63,870 bases of DNA from Terriglobales bacterium (lineage in GTDB: Bacteria > Acidobacteriota > Terriglobia > Terriglobales > Acidobacteriaceae): the NCBI GenBank assembly GCA_035691485.1, contig DASSIZ010000111.1:1-63870 (forward strand), given 5' to 3'. Shown one piece after another: positions 26,014 to 35,239 of this stretch (its first letter is position 1; each line of letters begins with the position of its first letter). Position numbers and translations under genes: made by a program. Under the pieces are notes generated by a model. That model worked only from the letters and a program-made list of their open reading frames with translations. It had not been told where the DNA came from and did not search any database.

Positions 26014-27048
26014 CTAGAATAGCGTGTTCTGGCGCTGCCCCGGCTTGATGCCGAAGTGCTCGTAGGCAAGATGGGTAACCGTGCGCCCCTGCGGGGTGCG
26101 ATTGAGAAACCCGATCTGAATGAGGAACGGCTCGTAGATCTCTTCAATGGCGTCCGGTTCTTCCGCCAGGGTTGCCGCCAACGTCTTCACTCCCACCGGT
26201 CCACCCTGGTACTTGTCGATGATGGTGAGCAGCAGCTTGCGGTCGATGTCGTCAAAGCCGTAGCGGTCCACCTCGAGCATCTGCAGCGCCGCCTCGGCGG
26301 TGGCGCGATCGATTTTGCCGCCGCCGCGGACCTGGGCGTAGTCGCGGACGCGCCGCAGCAGCCGGTTGGCGATGCGTGGCGTACCGCGGGCCCGCGATGC
26401 GATCTCCAGGGCGCCTTCGGCATCAATCTGCACGCCAAGGATCTCGGCCGAGCGCGTGACGATCACCTTCAGGTCCAGGTGGGTGTAAAACTCCAGCCTC
26501 AGCACGATGCCAAAGCGCGAGCGCAGCGGTGAAGACAGCAGCCCGGCGCGGGTTGTCGCTCCCACAAAGGTGAACGGCTGCACGTCAATCGTATGCGTCC
26601 GCGCCGACGGCCCTTGCCCGATGATGATGTCCAGCTTGTAATCTTCCAGCGCGGAGTACAGCAGCTCTTCGAGCGCGGGCTGCAGGCGGTGCACTTCGTC
26701 GATGAACAGGACCTGCTTGTCGCGGACGTTGGTGAGCACGGCGGTCAGGTCGCCCTTGATTTGCAGCGCCGGACCGGAGGTCTGCTGAAAATGAGCCTCC
26801 AGTTCATTGGCGATGATGGTGGCCAGCGTTGTCTTTCCAAGTCCTGGCGGCCCGTACAGCAAGACATGATCCAGGGCTTCGCCACGGGAGCGTGCCGCCT
26901 CAATGGCCACGGCGAGATTATCTTTCACTTTTGCCTGACCGATGAATTCAACCAGTCGTCGTGGCCGCAGCTTTAATTCAAAGGAGGCATCGTCATCGAC
27001 CGGCGCGGCGGAAACGATGCGATCTGGGTTTTGCCCGGTGGTGGACAC
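26014..27048 (-). CDS. ruvB: Holliday junction branch-migration helicase RuvB
   Basis: RuvB is the hexameric motor that, with RuvA, moves Holliday junctions. Visible motifs are [12 protein letters not shown], Walker [12 protein letters not shown], Walker [10 protein letters not shown], sensor [18 protein letters not shown], and the arginine/winged-helix region. An open frame reaches 27138, but the family core begins near residue 30 of that frame, so I chose the GTG at 27048, giving 344 residues. The start remains uncertain and there is no clear ribosome-binding site. ruvA and ruvC are not in the window. Confidence 0.94.
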   Translation of the reverse strand: MSTTGQNPDRIVSAAPVDDDASFELKLRPRRLVEFIGQAKVKDNLAVAIEAARSRGEALDHVLLYGPPGLGKTTLATIIANELEAHFQQTSGPALQIKGDLTAVLTNVRDKQVLFIDEVHRLQPALEELLYSALEDYKLDIIIGQGPSARTHTIDVQPFTFVGATTRAGLLSSPLRSRFGIVLRLEFYTHLDLKVIVTRSAEILGVQIDAEGALEIASRARGTPRIANRLLRRVRDYAQVRGGGKIDRATAEAALQMLEVDRYGFDDIDRKLLLTIIDKYQGGPVGVKTLAATLAEEPDAIEEIYEPFLIQIGFLNRTPQGRTVTHLAYEHFGIKPGQRQNTLF

Positions 27049-27107
27049 GTGCGGCGATAGTAAGACGAAAATCGTGAGGAGGCAATCACGCGATTTAGGG
27101 TCCTTGG

Positions 27108-27593
27108 CTACTGCAGGACCGAGCCCGCCGTCTGGCACGTCGCCGCCGTGCCATCACTCGCGAACCAGATGGTACCGCTCGCGTCGGAACAGAACGAGCG
27201 TACCCCGGTGGTTCCTGGCGTCACCGGAACGGCGACGGAGCTATAAGTGGATTTCGGGGAGCCGTTGCAGCTTGAAAGCGAGAGGATATAGCCTTGCTTC
27301 ACTCCCGCGACCAGCACTGAATCCAGAATTCCGCCGGCGGCCGTCGGGCCAATCGGTTGGCCAGCTGCGGGCGCACCGAGATCGCTGAGCGTGCAGGTAT
27401 ATCCAATGTTGGGAAACATCTGCGCGTAGGCATGTTCCGCGGTGGTGATGGCGCGTATCGAAGCCACTGCCGAGGCCTCATCGGCCGCGATGCGCGAACG
27501 CAGCAAACTGGGAATGGCGATGGCCGAAATGGTGAGGATGATGGCCACCACGATGAGCAGCTCGATGAGCGTAAATCCTCTGTTTCTCCGCAT
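27108..27593 (-). CDS. type IV pilin-like protein (PilA/prepilin)
   Basis: A 161-residue prepilin. The N-terminus [18 protein letters not shown] carries the prepilin peptidase site (G before F, E at +5) and the hydrophobic helix that packs the pilus core. The C-terminal part has four Cys residues and is Gly/Ser/Thr-rich. Type IV pilins give adhesion, twitching motility or DNA uptake; this one may also be a type II secretion pseudopilin. It is isolated between ruvB and a small gene. Confidence 0.88.
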   Translation of the reverse strand: MRRNRGFTLIELLIVVAIILTISAIAIPSLLRSRIAADEASAVASIRAITTAEHAYAQMFPNIGYTCTLSDLGAPAAGQPIGPTAAGGILDSVLVAGVKQGYILSLSSCNGSPKSTYSSVAVPVTPGTTGVRSFCSDASGTIWFASDGTAATCQTAGSVLQ

Positions 27594-27759
27594 AGCCAGA
27601 CTCTTTTCCGCCGCTGGCGGAAACGTTACTACAAATCATAGGGCTGTTTGGCGGAAGGAGGTGGGAGGGTACTTGGGAAGTAACCGGAGGAGGAGAGTCG
27701 ACGCCATTATGTCGGAGGGCCGCAGACGCTGCAAGTTACTTTGGTCCCTTGCCGCAGAG

Positions 27760-27966
27760 CTACGGTTCATCACGCGTGGCCCCGATATCGGTGAGCACCT
27801 GCTGCTGCGGCGGTTTGCCTTCCTCGTATATAACCTGCATGACCCGCACCCGGCAGCCGCGGTGTAGAGCCATGACTTGCGCGACCTGGAAATCACTGAA
27901 GGAGGCGGCGAGCTGCCATCGTCCCTTCTTGAACTCCCAGATTTCGAACTGTTCAAAGCGCGCCAT
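27760..27966 (-). CDS. small conserved-looking hypothetical protein
   Basis: A 68-residue product, MARFEQFEIWEFKKGRW and FSDFQVAQVMALHRGCRVRVM, then VIYEEGKPPQQQVLTDIG. It has a compact alpha/beta pattern and no membrane segment. The frame is open upstream to 28086, but the ATG at 27966 starts the ordered sequence. I do not recognise the family. It lies in the gap between EF-G and the pilin. Confidence 0.5.
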   Translation of the reverse strand: MARFEQFEIWEFKKGRWQLAASFSDFQVAQVMALHRGCRVRVMQVIYEEGKPPQQQVLTDIGATRDEP

Positions 27967-28047
27967 GGAAAATCGTTTGCGGGTTGTCGGTGAACCTGAT
28001 GGGGGCCAGTTTTCAGCCCGTCTTTGTTGCCCGGACATTTTACGTCC

Positions 28048-28077
28048 AAAAAGAACCGGACGGCTCACGCCGCCCGG
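28048..28077 (-). terminator. rho-independent terminator of the EF-G gene
   Basis: On the minus strand a 9-bp stem CCGGGCGGC/GCCGTCCGG (one G-U pair) with a 4-base loop is followed by TTCTTTTT. It lies 30 bases after the EF-G stop codon. Confidence 0.75.
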
Positions 28078-28107
28078 CACCGGCATCGCATCTGCGACTT
28101 CGCGGTA

Positions 28108-30213
28108 CTACTCCTCTTCCGCCACCTCTTCGCCGCGCGACTTCTTGTAGTTCTCGATGATCTTCTCCTGCTGCTGCGCGGGGACGATGTCGTAGTGGTT
28201 CATTTCCATGTTGAACGAGCCGCGGCCCTGCGTCATCGAGGTCAGGTCTACGCCGTAGGTCAGCATCTCCGACATCGGCACCTCGGCCTTGATGACCGTC
28301 TTGCCGGCCTTGTTGTCCATGCCCTGAATGCGGCCGCGCCGCCCGTTCAAATCGCCCATGATGCCGCCGGCAAACTCATCGGGAATTTCTATCTCCACCT
28401 TCATGATCGGCTCCAGCAGCGTGGGCTTGGCCTGTTCCATCGCTTTCTTGAAGGCGATGCGGCCCGCGGTCTTGAACGACAATTCATTGGAATCGACGTC
28501 ATGGTAGGAACCGTCGTAGAGCACAACCTTGAAGTCCACCACCGGATAACCGGCAAGGAAGCCGCGCTGCGCCGCCTCGATGATGCCCTTCTCGACGGCG
28601 GGAATGAAGTTCTTGGGGATGGCGCCGCCGAAAATCTCGTTCACGAACTCGAACTTCGCTCCCCGTGGTAAAGGCTCCATCTTGATGCGGCAGTCGCCGA
28701 ACTGGCCGTGGCCGCCGGTCTGCTTCTTGTGCCGACCCTGCACGTCGGCGCGCCCGCGGATGGTCTCGCGATAGGGCACCTTCGGCGCTTTCAGGTTCAC
28801 TTCGGTGTGAAAACGCTTTTTCAGCTTCGAGACCGTCACCTCGATGTGCTGCTGGCCGGTGCCCGCGATCAGGAATTCCTTGGTCTGCTCGTCGCGGAAG
28901 AAGCGCAGCATCGCGTCCTCCTCGCGCAGCTTGGAAATGCCGTTGGACAGCTTGTCTTCATCGGCGCGCGTCTTGGGCTCGATGGCAAAGGTGATGGCCG
29001 GCTCCGGCAATTTCACTTGCGGATACTGGATCGGGGAACCTTTGTCGCCCAGGGTGTCGCCGGTCAAGGTATCGCGCAGTTTGGCGACGGCGCCCAGGTC
29101 GCCGGCATGGATCTCATTGACCGGCACCATGTTCTTGCCCTGCATCACCGACACGTGCGCCAGCTTTTCCGAACTCGAGCGGGTGAAGTTCTGCAGCGTG
29201 GCATCATTCTTCACTACCCCGGAATATACCTTGAAGTAGGAAATGCGGCCCGCGAAGGGATCGTTCAGGGTCTTATAAACGAACAGCGAAGCCGGTTCGT
29301 TGTCGGCGACCTTCCGCATTTGCGGCGAACCGTTCCCGGAGCCGGGCATGGCCTCCACGGCAGGCCGCTGCGTCGCCGCCGGCATGTAGTCCACCACGAT
29401 TTGCAACAGCCGATCGGCGCCGATATTCCCCAGCCCCGAGGTGTACAGCACGGGATAGATGCGGCGCGCATCCACCGCTTTGCGCAGGCCGGTGAGCAGG
29501 TGTTCCTCGCTGAGGGTGCCTTGATCGAAAAATTCTTCCATCAGGGCGTCGTCGCCCTCCGCGATCAGTTCCACCAGCTTTTCGTGCGCCGCCTTGGCTG
29601 CATCGGCAAGATGGGCGGGAATCTCGCTTTCCTTGCCTTGACCGTTACCGGCCATGTCGTAAGTGAAGGCCTTCATTTTGACCAGGTCCACCACGCCCGT
29701 CAGGTTCTTCTCGCTGCCGATGGGGAGTTGCACGGGAATGACGGCGCGGCCGAAGGCGCCGACCGCGGACTCCAGCATGCGCTCGGCATCGGCGCGCTCG
29801 CGGTCCATGCGCGAGCCGACAATCACTCGCGGCAGGTTGTACTCCTCGGCATACTGCCAGGCTTTTTCGGTGACCACCTCGACGCCGCCTACGCCGTCGA
29901 CGGCGACGATCACGGCCTCCACCGCCGGCATCGCCATCTTGGCTTCGTGCACGAACATGTTGAAGCCGGGGGTATCGATGATGTTGATCTTCGTGCCTTT
30001 CCACTCGGCGCAGGCGACACCGCTGGTGACCGTCATTTGGCGTGCAATGGCTTCTTCGTCGTAGTCGGTGGTGGCGCTGCCGTCGTCCACGCGCCCCAGC
30101 TTGGGAGTGGCGCCCGCGGTATAGAGCATGGCCGAAATCAGTTGCGTCTTGCCGGCATGGCCGTGGCCGACCACCGCCACATTACGCACGTTTGCGCCTT
30201 CATAAACTTTCAT
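28108..30213 (-). CDS. elongation factor G paralogue (EF-G2-like)
   Basis: A 701-residue translational GTPase of the EF-G-like family that is separate from the canonical fusA. G1 is GHGHAGKTQ at 16-24, G3 DTPGF at 80-84. The G4 motif is SRMD at 134-137 instead of the usual NKxD. The other EF-G domains follow, with domain IV (GRADVQGRHKKQTGGHGQFGD) and a C-terminal RIQGMDNKAGKTVI. It is a single-gene transcript with its own terminator and a 335-base upstream gap. Substitution of Asn by Ser in G4 could change GTP binding; the role is unknown and could differ from translocation. Confidence 0.9.
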   Translation of the reverse strand: MKVYEGANVRNVAVVGHGHAGKTQLISAMLYTAGATPKLGRVDDGSATTDYDEEAIARQMTVTSGVACAEWKGTKINIIDTPGFNMFVHEAKMAMPAVEAVIVAVDGVGGVEVVTEKAWQYAEEYNLPRVIVGSRMDRERADAERMLESAVGAFGRAVIPVQLPIGSEKNLTGVVDLVKMKAFTYDMAGNGQGKESEIPAHLADAAKAAHEKLVELIAEGDDALMEEFFDQGTLSEEHLLTGLRKAVDARRIYPVLYTSGLGNIGADRLLQIVVDYMPAATQRPAVEAMPGSGNGSPQMRKVADNEPASLFVYKTLNDPFAGRISYFKVYSGVVKNDATLQNFTRSSSEKLAHVSVMQGKNMVPVNEIHAGDLGAVAKLRDTLTGDTLGDKGSPIQYPQVKLPEPAITFAIEPKTRADEDKLSNGISKLREEDAMLRFFRDEQTKEFLIAGTGQQHIEVTVSKLKKRFHTEVNLKAPKVPYRETIRGRADVQGRHKKQTGGHGQFGDCRIKMEPLPRGAKFEFVNEIFGGAIPKNFIPAVEKGIIEAAQRGFLAGYPVVDFKVVLYDGSYHDVDSNELSFKTAGRIAFKKAMEQAKPTLLEPIMKVEIEIPDEFAGGIMGDLNGRRGRIQGMDNKAGKTVIKAEVPMSEMLTYGVDLTSMTQGRGSFNMEMNHYDIVPAQQQEKIIENYKKSRGEEVAEEE

Positions 30214-30548
30214 GGGTACAACTCCTTGCAGCCCGTCTCCGCTGCACGCGCCACCTTGGCGCGGGACGGGGCCATCCGACTACCCGGATTCCGTGCCGGC
30301 GGGATTGGTGGCCCCTTGCGGAAGGCGAACGGGAGAGCTATGAAACCACGAATTTTAACAGACGGTAAATTTTCCGCTCAACCGGGGCCGTTCTGCGGGC
30401 TAAGGCCGCGCCTGCTTGGACGATTGGTTCGGCCCTTGAAAGCGGATGCGGTTGCCGTCCGCATCCTTAGATGTACATCTCCCGCGTGCCCCAGGCCCGG
30501 CAATGAATTTAGCGTATCCAGGAACGCCTTGGGACACTCTAAATTCGC
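30214..30548. other. 335-base gap between divergent genes
   Basis: The gap separates EF-G (minus) and the Cys/His-rich gene (plus), so it holds promoters for both. I see a perfect 8-bp hairpin GGATGCGG/CCGCATCC at 30444-30466, with no T-run. Nothing coding is convincing here, though plus-strand frames are open. Confidence 0.4.
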
Positions 30549-30917
30549 ATGACCGAGGGCGGACGCCAATTTGCGCGCACGATCAGCGCGGTTCTCGTGC
30601 TCGCTCTCTGCTGGCCGGTAGCAATTTCGTTCGCTGCCGCCGCCCCTGCCCCGGCCCAGAGAGCCTGCTGCATGCGCATGTCGCATGCCTGCCACTCGCA
30701 CCACAACTCCGGTGAATCATTCCAGGCCCTCTGTCGAAACTGCGCCTGGTGCCACGCGCTGCTGAAAGTCCGCGCCCACCTGGCCGCGCACTCGGCTCGG
30801 TTTTCACTTTCTCTCTACCAGGCGTCCCGCATCCATCAAGCGCAATTGGATCCGTCCCTCACGCCAATCCGCCTGCGCGCCTCCCGCGCGCCTCCGCGCC
30901 GCATCGCAACTGCCTGA
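30549..30917 (+). CDS. small secreted Cys/His-rich protein
   Basis: A 122-residue protein with a signal-like segment (about 11-31, ISAVLVLALCWPVAISFAAA) and a Cys/His-rich stretch at about 38-68: CCMRMSHACHSHH then CRNCAWCHALL. That is six Cys and several His and Met, the kind of site that binds copper or zinc. The rest is Arg/Ala-rich. Its ATG lies 104 bases upstream of a TonB receptor on the same strand. The family is unrecognised; it recalls small secreted metal-binding proteins found with copper genes, but that is inference. Confidence 0.6.
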   Translation: MTEGGRQFARTISAVLVLALCWPVAISFAAAAPAPAQRACCMRMSHACHSHHNSGESFQALCRNCAWCHALLKVRAHLAAHSARFSLSLYQASRIHQAQLDPSLTPIRLRASRAPPRRIATA

Positions 30918-31020
30918 CGAGAGTAGTCGCCAAAACAAGAATTGACCGGGAATCGCGTCGGGAATCCATTCCCGGGTGATTCCGGATGGTTGCGGCGCCG
31001 ATGGCGTTGAAGGTTTCGGC

Positions 31021-33192
31021 ATGAGAAAGAACTGGATTTTGTGCTTTGTGCTCGCCAGCGCCGGAGTGTGCTGTGCGAGCGTGTTTGGCGGCATTCGCGG
31101 GCTGGTGCACGACGCCCAGCATCGACCGATTGCCGGCGCGCAGGTGGTGGTGCATGCGGTCAATTCCGACTTTCGCAAGACCGCGGTCACCAATGATCTC
31201 GGCGAATTCCGTTTTGAGGCTCTTCCCGCCGGGGCGTATGAAGTGGAAGTTTCCGCGCCATTATTTGCTATCGCGCGCCAGGTAGTCCCCGTGGCTTCGG
31301 GGAATGTGCTGGAAATCCACTTTCCGCTGAGTTTGGCCAGTGTCCAGCAATCGGTGGAGGTCCGCGCCGAGCCCGAATCCGTCGGAACCACCACCTCGAC
31401 CACCAGCCTGGTAAGCCGCGAGGAAATCGCGCAAACCCCGGGCGCGGACCGCACCAACAGCCTGGCCATGATCACCGATTACACGCCCAGCGCTGTCGTC
31501 GTTCACGACCAGTTGCACCTCCGCGGTGGCCATCAAGTCACCTGGCTGCTCGACGGGGTACCGGTGCCGAACACCAACATTGCCAGCAACGTCGGGCCGC
31601 AGTTCGATCCGAAAGACATCGATTACATGGAAGTTCAGCGCGGAGGCCTGTCGGCTGAATACGGCGACCGGGCCTACGGCGTCCTCAACGTGGTTCCGCG
31701 CTCCGGCTTCGAGCGCGACCGCCAGGCCGAACTCATCGCCAGCTACGGCAGCTTCAACCAGACCAACAACCAATTCAACTTCGGCAGCCACAACGAGCAG
31801 TTCGCCTATTACGGCAGCGTCGCGGGTAATCGGACCGACCTCGGCCTGCAGGCGCCGAATCCGCAAGTGCTGCACGACCTCGGCAGCGGCCTCAGCGCGT
31901 TTACCTCGCTCATCTACAACAAGACACCCCACGACCAGCTACGCTCGGTCGTCTCTGTTCGCGGCGACCACTACCAGGTTCCCAATGATTCCGACGCGCA
32001 AGTTGCCGGCATTCGCGACGTCGACAACGAACGCGATGTCTTCGGCAACTTTTCCTGGGTGCACACATCACCCAGCGGGCTGATGCTTACCGTCTCGCCC
32101 TTCTTCCACTTCAACAGCGCGCATTATCAGGGCAGCCTCGACGACCATCGTGGCTCCAACTTCGCCGGCGGCGTTGCCAGCCTGGGCGTGGCTCACGGAG
32201 CCCACAACCTGCGCGTCGGCGTGGAAGGATTCACCCAGCACGAATCGCGCTCCCTCTCGTTGACCACCGTTGCGCCCCTCAGTGAGTCACAGCGGAGCTG
32301 GGGGAGCCTCAGCGCGTTGTTCGCCGAAGATCAATTCAAGGCCGCTTCGTGGCTGACGTTCAATGCCGGCGTGCGGCTAACGCATTTTAGCGGCGGCCTG
32401 AATGAAACCGTAGCCGACCCGCGCATCGGCGCGGCGGTACAGGTGCCGCGGCTGCACTGGAACCTGCGCGCGTTCTACGGCCGCTACTACCAGGCTCCAC
32501 CGCTGTTCAGCGTCGGCGGTCCAGTGCTGGCGCTGGCCGCCAGCCAGGGCTTTGGCTTCCTGCCTCTGAAGGGGGAGCGCGACGAGCAGCACGAGTTCGG
32601 GCTGACCATTCCGGTGCGCGGCTGGACGCTTGATTTCGCGAACTTCAAAACCGCAGCCCGAAATTACTTCGATCACGACGTCCTCGGCAATTCCAACGTG
32701 TTTTTTCCGCTCACCATTGACCGCGCCCGCGTGCATGGCTATGAGGCAACCGTTCGGTCGCCGCAGCTGTTCCAGCGCGCTTCCTTTCACCTCGCCTTCT
32801 CGCGACAGTGGGTCGAGGGTCTGGGCGCGATTACCGGCGGCCTCACCGATTTCTCTCCGCCTCAGAATGACTGGTTTTTCCTCGACCACGACCAGCGCGA
32901 CACGCTCAGCCTGGGAGGCAACGTGCGCCTGCCCCTGCGCGCCTGGATTTCCGCCAACCTCAATTACGGCTCCGGTTTTCTCGACGGCAATGGCCCCTTC
33001 CACCTGCCGCCGCATACGACCTTCGATCTGGCGGCCGGCAAGAGCTTCGGCGAGAGCTGGACGGTGCATGCAAGCGCCTTGAACCTGAACAACAACCACT
33101 ACCTGCTCGATAACAGCAACACCTTCGGCGGGACGCACTTCGTCAATCCTCGCGAGGTGGTGGTGGAACTCCGCTATCGATTCAAGTATTAG
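31021..33192 (+). CDS. TonB-dependent outer-membrane receptor
   Basis: A 723-residue receptor. After a signal peptide (MRKNWILCFVLASAGVCCA) it has a CarboxypepD_reg-like domain (GGIRGLVHDAQHRPIAGAQVVV), a plug domain (LRGGHQVTWLLDGVPVPN and VQRGGLSAEYGDRAYGVLNVVPRSG) and a beta-barrel ending VVVELRYRFKY, the usual aromatic C-terminus. The frame extends upstream to 30976; the ATG at 31021 starts the signal peptide. The substrate is unknown; the preceding Cys/His-rich protein hints at a metal, which is unproven. Confidence 0.93.
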   Translation: MRKNWILCFVLASAGVCCASVFGGIRGLVHDAQHRPIAGAQVVVHAVNSDFRKTAVTNDLGEFRFEALPAGAYEVEVSAPLFAIARQVVPVASGNVLEIHFPLSLASVQQSVEVRAEPESVGTTTSTTSLVSREEIAQTPGADRTNSLAMITDYTPSAVVVHDQLHLRGGHQVTWLLDGVPVPNTNIASNVGPQFDPKDIDYMEVQRGGLSAEYGDRAYGVLNVVPRSGFERDRQAELIASYGSFNQTNNQFNFGSHNEQFAYYGSVAGNRTDLGLQAPNPQVLHDLGSGLSAFTSLIYNKTPHDQLRSVVSVRGDHYQVPNDSDAQVAGIRDVDNERDVFGNFSWVHTSPSGLMLTVSPFFHFNSAHYQGSLDDHRGSNFAGGVASLGVAHGAHNLRVGVEGFTQHESRSLSLTTVAPLSESQRSWGSLSALFAEDQFKAASWLTFNAGVRLTHFSGGLNETVADPRIGAAVQVPRLHWNLRAFYGRYYQAPPLFSVGGPVLALAASQGFGFLPLKGERDEQHEFGLTIPVRGWTLDFANFKTAARNYFDHDVLGNSNVFFPLTIDRARVHGYEATVRSPQLFQRASFHLAFSRQWVEGLGAITGGLTDFSPPQNDWFFLDHDQRDTLSLGGNVRLPLRAWISANLNYGSGFLDGNGPFHLPPHTTFDLAAGKSFGESWTVHASALNLNNNHYLLDNSNTFGGTHFVNPREVVVELRYRFKY

Positions 33193-33295
33193 GCGTCGCC
33201 TTAATCCCGCCTCTTGCTTCCGCCCAGTATCCATGCGGTAAATTACTGAGTTGCTCGCCTGTGTAGCGCAACTATCTGCGGGCCGCGACATCTAT

Positions 33296-33961
33296 ATGGA
33301 AAGAGCAGCTCTGCTTATGAAAATGAATAAACGCAGCCTGATTTGGCTGATTATCTTTCTTGTTCTTGCCGTTTGCGGAACGATTGCGCTTCGCGCGCAG
33401 ACCAGCGGCGAAGTTCTACGTCCGCCCAAGGGCGCCAAGGTTGCGATCGTGGTCTTCGAAGATCTGGAATGTCCGGATTGCGCCCGCGCCGCGCCCCTGG
33501 TGATCGAGGCGGGCAAGACCTACAAGATTCCTGTCGTACGCTACGATTTCCCTTTGCCGCAGCACCTCTGGGCGTTTGACGCTGCCGTGATGGCCCGCTA
33601 TTTCAGCAGCAAGTCGCCTGCGCTGGGGTTGGAATTCCGCGAGTACATCTTCCAGCATCAGCCCGTGATCACCAGCGCCAATACTTCCGACGAGAGTGGC
33701 CAGAAGCAGCGCCTGCGGGCCGCGGCGGAACAGTTTGCCAAGGAACACAAAACCACGCTGCCCTTCGTCGTCGATCCGCAAAACAAGTTCGCCGCCGCCG
33801 TTCGCGCCGACCGCGAACTCGGCGTGCACATTGGCATCGAGCACACACCTACCCTCTACGTGGTCAACAACAGCCGCACCGGCCGCCCATTTATCGAGGT
33901 GGTGGACCGCTCCCAGCTTTTCCAGTTGATCGACCAGATGAAGAGCGAGGCGGGCACGTAG
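33296..33961 (+). CDS. DsbA-like thioredoxin-fold protein, membrane-anchored
   Basis: A 221-residue protein (214 if translation begins at the ATG at 33317). One membrane anchor (LIWLIIFLVLAVCGTIAL) precedes a periplasmic thioredoxin-fold domain with active site CPDC (VVFEDLECPDCARAAP), a helical insertion and the cis-Pro loop GIEHTPTLYVV. It would form or break disulphides in exported proteins. It follows the TonB receptor by about 100 bases on the same strand, so it may serve the same pathway; a GTAAATT at 33236 could equally be its own -10 box. Confidence 0.88.
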   Translation: MERAALLMKMNKRSLIWLIIFLVLAVCGTIALRAQTSGEVLRPPKGAKVAIVVFEDLECPDCARAAPLVIEAGKTYKIPVVRYDFPLPQHLWAFDAAVMARYFSSKSPALGLEFREYIFQHQPVITSANTSDESGQKQRLRAAAEQFAKEHKTTLPFVVDPQNKFAAAVRADRELGVHIGIEHTPTLYVVNNSRTGRPFIEVVDRSQLFQLIDQMKSEAGT

Positions 33962-34065
33962 GCGAGAGTTTTTTCAATTTGCCGCCGGCGGGGCACTGGG
34001 ACCTACGTCTTTGCGATTCAGGATTGAGATCCTCTGTGTCCCTCTGGGGGCTAGAGAAGGTTCCA

Positions 34066-34488
34066 CTAGCCGCGACACAGGCTTTCGATCTTCTGCAACA
34101 CCTGCGGGGCCGTCGTCGGCTTGTGCAGCACGCAGGACGCTCCTGCGCCGATCGCATCCTCCGCCAACATGCTCGACATATTCCCCGTCATCAGAATGAA
34201 CTTCGCCGTCGACCATTTCCGCGCTGCGCGGATCAGTTCCACGCCCGTCATAAGCGGCATATGGTAATCGGTGAGGACGCAGTCGCAGCCCGCCGCGATT
34301 GCTTCCAAGGCGGAGGTTGCGTCGCTGCAACACTCCACGCTGTATCCCGAGGCGGTGAGGATTGCACCCCAGATTTCCAGGATCGAAGGCTCGTCATCGA
34401 CCACGACCACGCGCGGGCGCTTCCCGATCGCGTTGACCGGCTGCTTCGCGACACAGCATCCGTAACTGGCAAGCTGAGGTGAACTCAT
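34066..34488 (-). CDS. single-domain response regulator
   Basis: A 140-residue receiver domain: VVVVDDEPSILEIWGAIL (acidic pair), CDCVLTDYHMPLMTG (phospho-accepting Asp), KFILMTGN (Thr) and VLHKPTT (Lys). There is no output domain, so it acts by binding a partner or as a phosphate sink. The longer frame to 34590 starts with unrelated sequence overlapping the divergent TetR promoter; the ATG at 34488 fits the domain. It shares a divergent control region with a TetR gene. Confidence 0.85.
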   Translation of the reverse strand: MSSPQLASYGCCVAKQPVNAIGKRPRVVVVDDEPSILEIWGAILTASGYSVECCSDATSALEAIAAGCDCVLTDYHMPLMTGVELIRAARKWSTAKFILMTGNMSSMLAEDAIGAGASCVLHKPTTAPQVLQKIESLCRG

Positions 34489-34603
34489 GGAAACTTGGCA
34501 GGTTGCGAATGGTAGTAGTATCACTATTGCAAGAACGATGTCAACAGAATTCCTGCTGCCCGTATCTTCCGACTTGCAAAGGGTTGTCAAAGCTAGTAGT
34601 TAT

Positions 34604-35236
34604 ATGACTATGGCTTCCGCACCCAATCTCGGCGATTCCGGCAAGGGCAGTAGTTCTCGGGAGCGAATTCTGCATGCCGCCAAGCAACTGTTTTCCTCGC
34701 GCGGTTACGAAAATACCAGCACAGTTGCCATTGCCCGGCTCGCTGGAACCAGCGAATCGCAGCTCATGAAACACTTCGGCAGCAAGGAAGGATTACTGGA
34801 GGCCATCTTCGACGACGGTTGGACCACCCTGGCCTCGGCGGTAAAGCAGATCGAGGGAATTGCCTCGCCGGTCAAGAAACTTAACATGCTGGTCGAAATA
34901 ATGTTGGCCGCCATGGAGCGCGACCCCGAACTGAAGCTGCTCATCCTGCTGGAAGGCCGCCGCATCCGCAAGGAAGGCCAGATGGTGCTCATCACCCAGG
35001 GCTTCCTGCATTTTGTTCATGTCATTGACAGCATCTTGGCCGAGATGCGCGCCGCCCACCAGTTGCGTCCTGACATCAACGCCGATGCGCTCCGCTCCGC
35101 CCTGATGGGAATGTTCGAAGGACTGATGCGCGATCAGCTCCTGGCGAAGAAAATGGGTTTCCCCTCCACCTTTACCGCCGCCGACATGAGCAAGATCTTC
35201 AACACGCTGCTGCCTGCGCTGGCGTCGCCGAAATAG
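34604..35236 (+). CDS. TetR family transcriptional regulator
   Basis: A 210-residue TetR-type repressor. The N-terminal HTH is ERILHAAKQLFSSRGYENTSTVAIARLAGTSESQLMKHFGSKEGLLEAIF. An all-helical ligand-binding domain follows (residues about 70-205). The annotated frame begins at 34487; the ATG at 34604 or 34610 lies just before the HTH and is preferred. The intergenic stretch TAGTAGTTATATGACTA at 34595-34611 has TAGT/ACTA arms and might be an operator. It is divergent from a response regulator that it might control. Confidence 0.9.
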   Translation: MTMASAPNLGDSGKGSSSRERILHAAKQLFSSRGYENTSTVAIARLAGTSESQLMKHFGSKEGLLEAIFDDGWTTLASAVKQIEGIASPVKKLNMLVEIMLAAMERDPELKLLILLEGRRIRKEGQMVLITQGFLHFVHVIDSILAEMRAAHQLRPDINADALRSALMGMFEGLMRDQLLAKKMGFPSTFTAADMSKIFNTLLPALASPK

Positions 35237-35239
35237 CCG

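Noticed and set aside
28708-30552. 614-codon plus-strand frame opposite the EF-G gene
   Set aside because: Shadow of a well-supported EF-G gene; His/Gly/Arg-rich composition with no family motif.
30976-31020. Upstream start for the TonB receptor
   Set aside because: It would put 15 residues of no signal-peptide character before a complete signal peptide at 31021.
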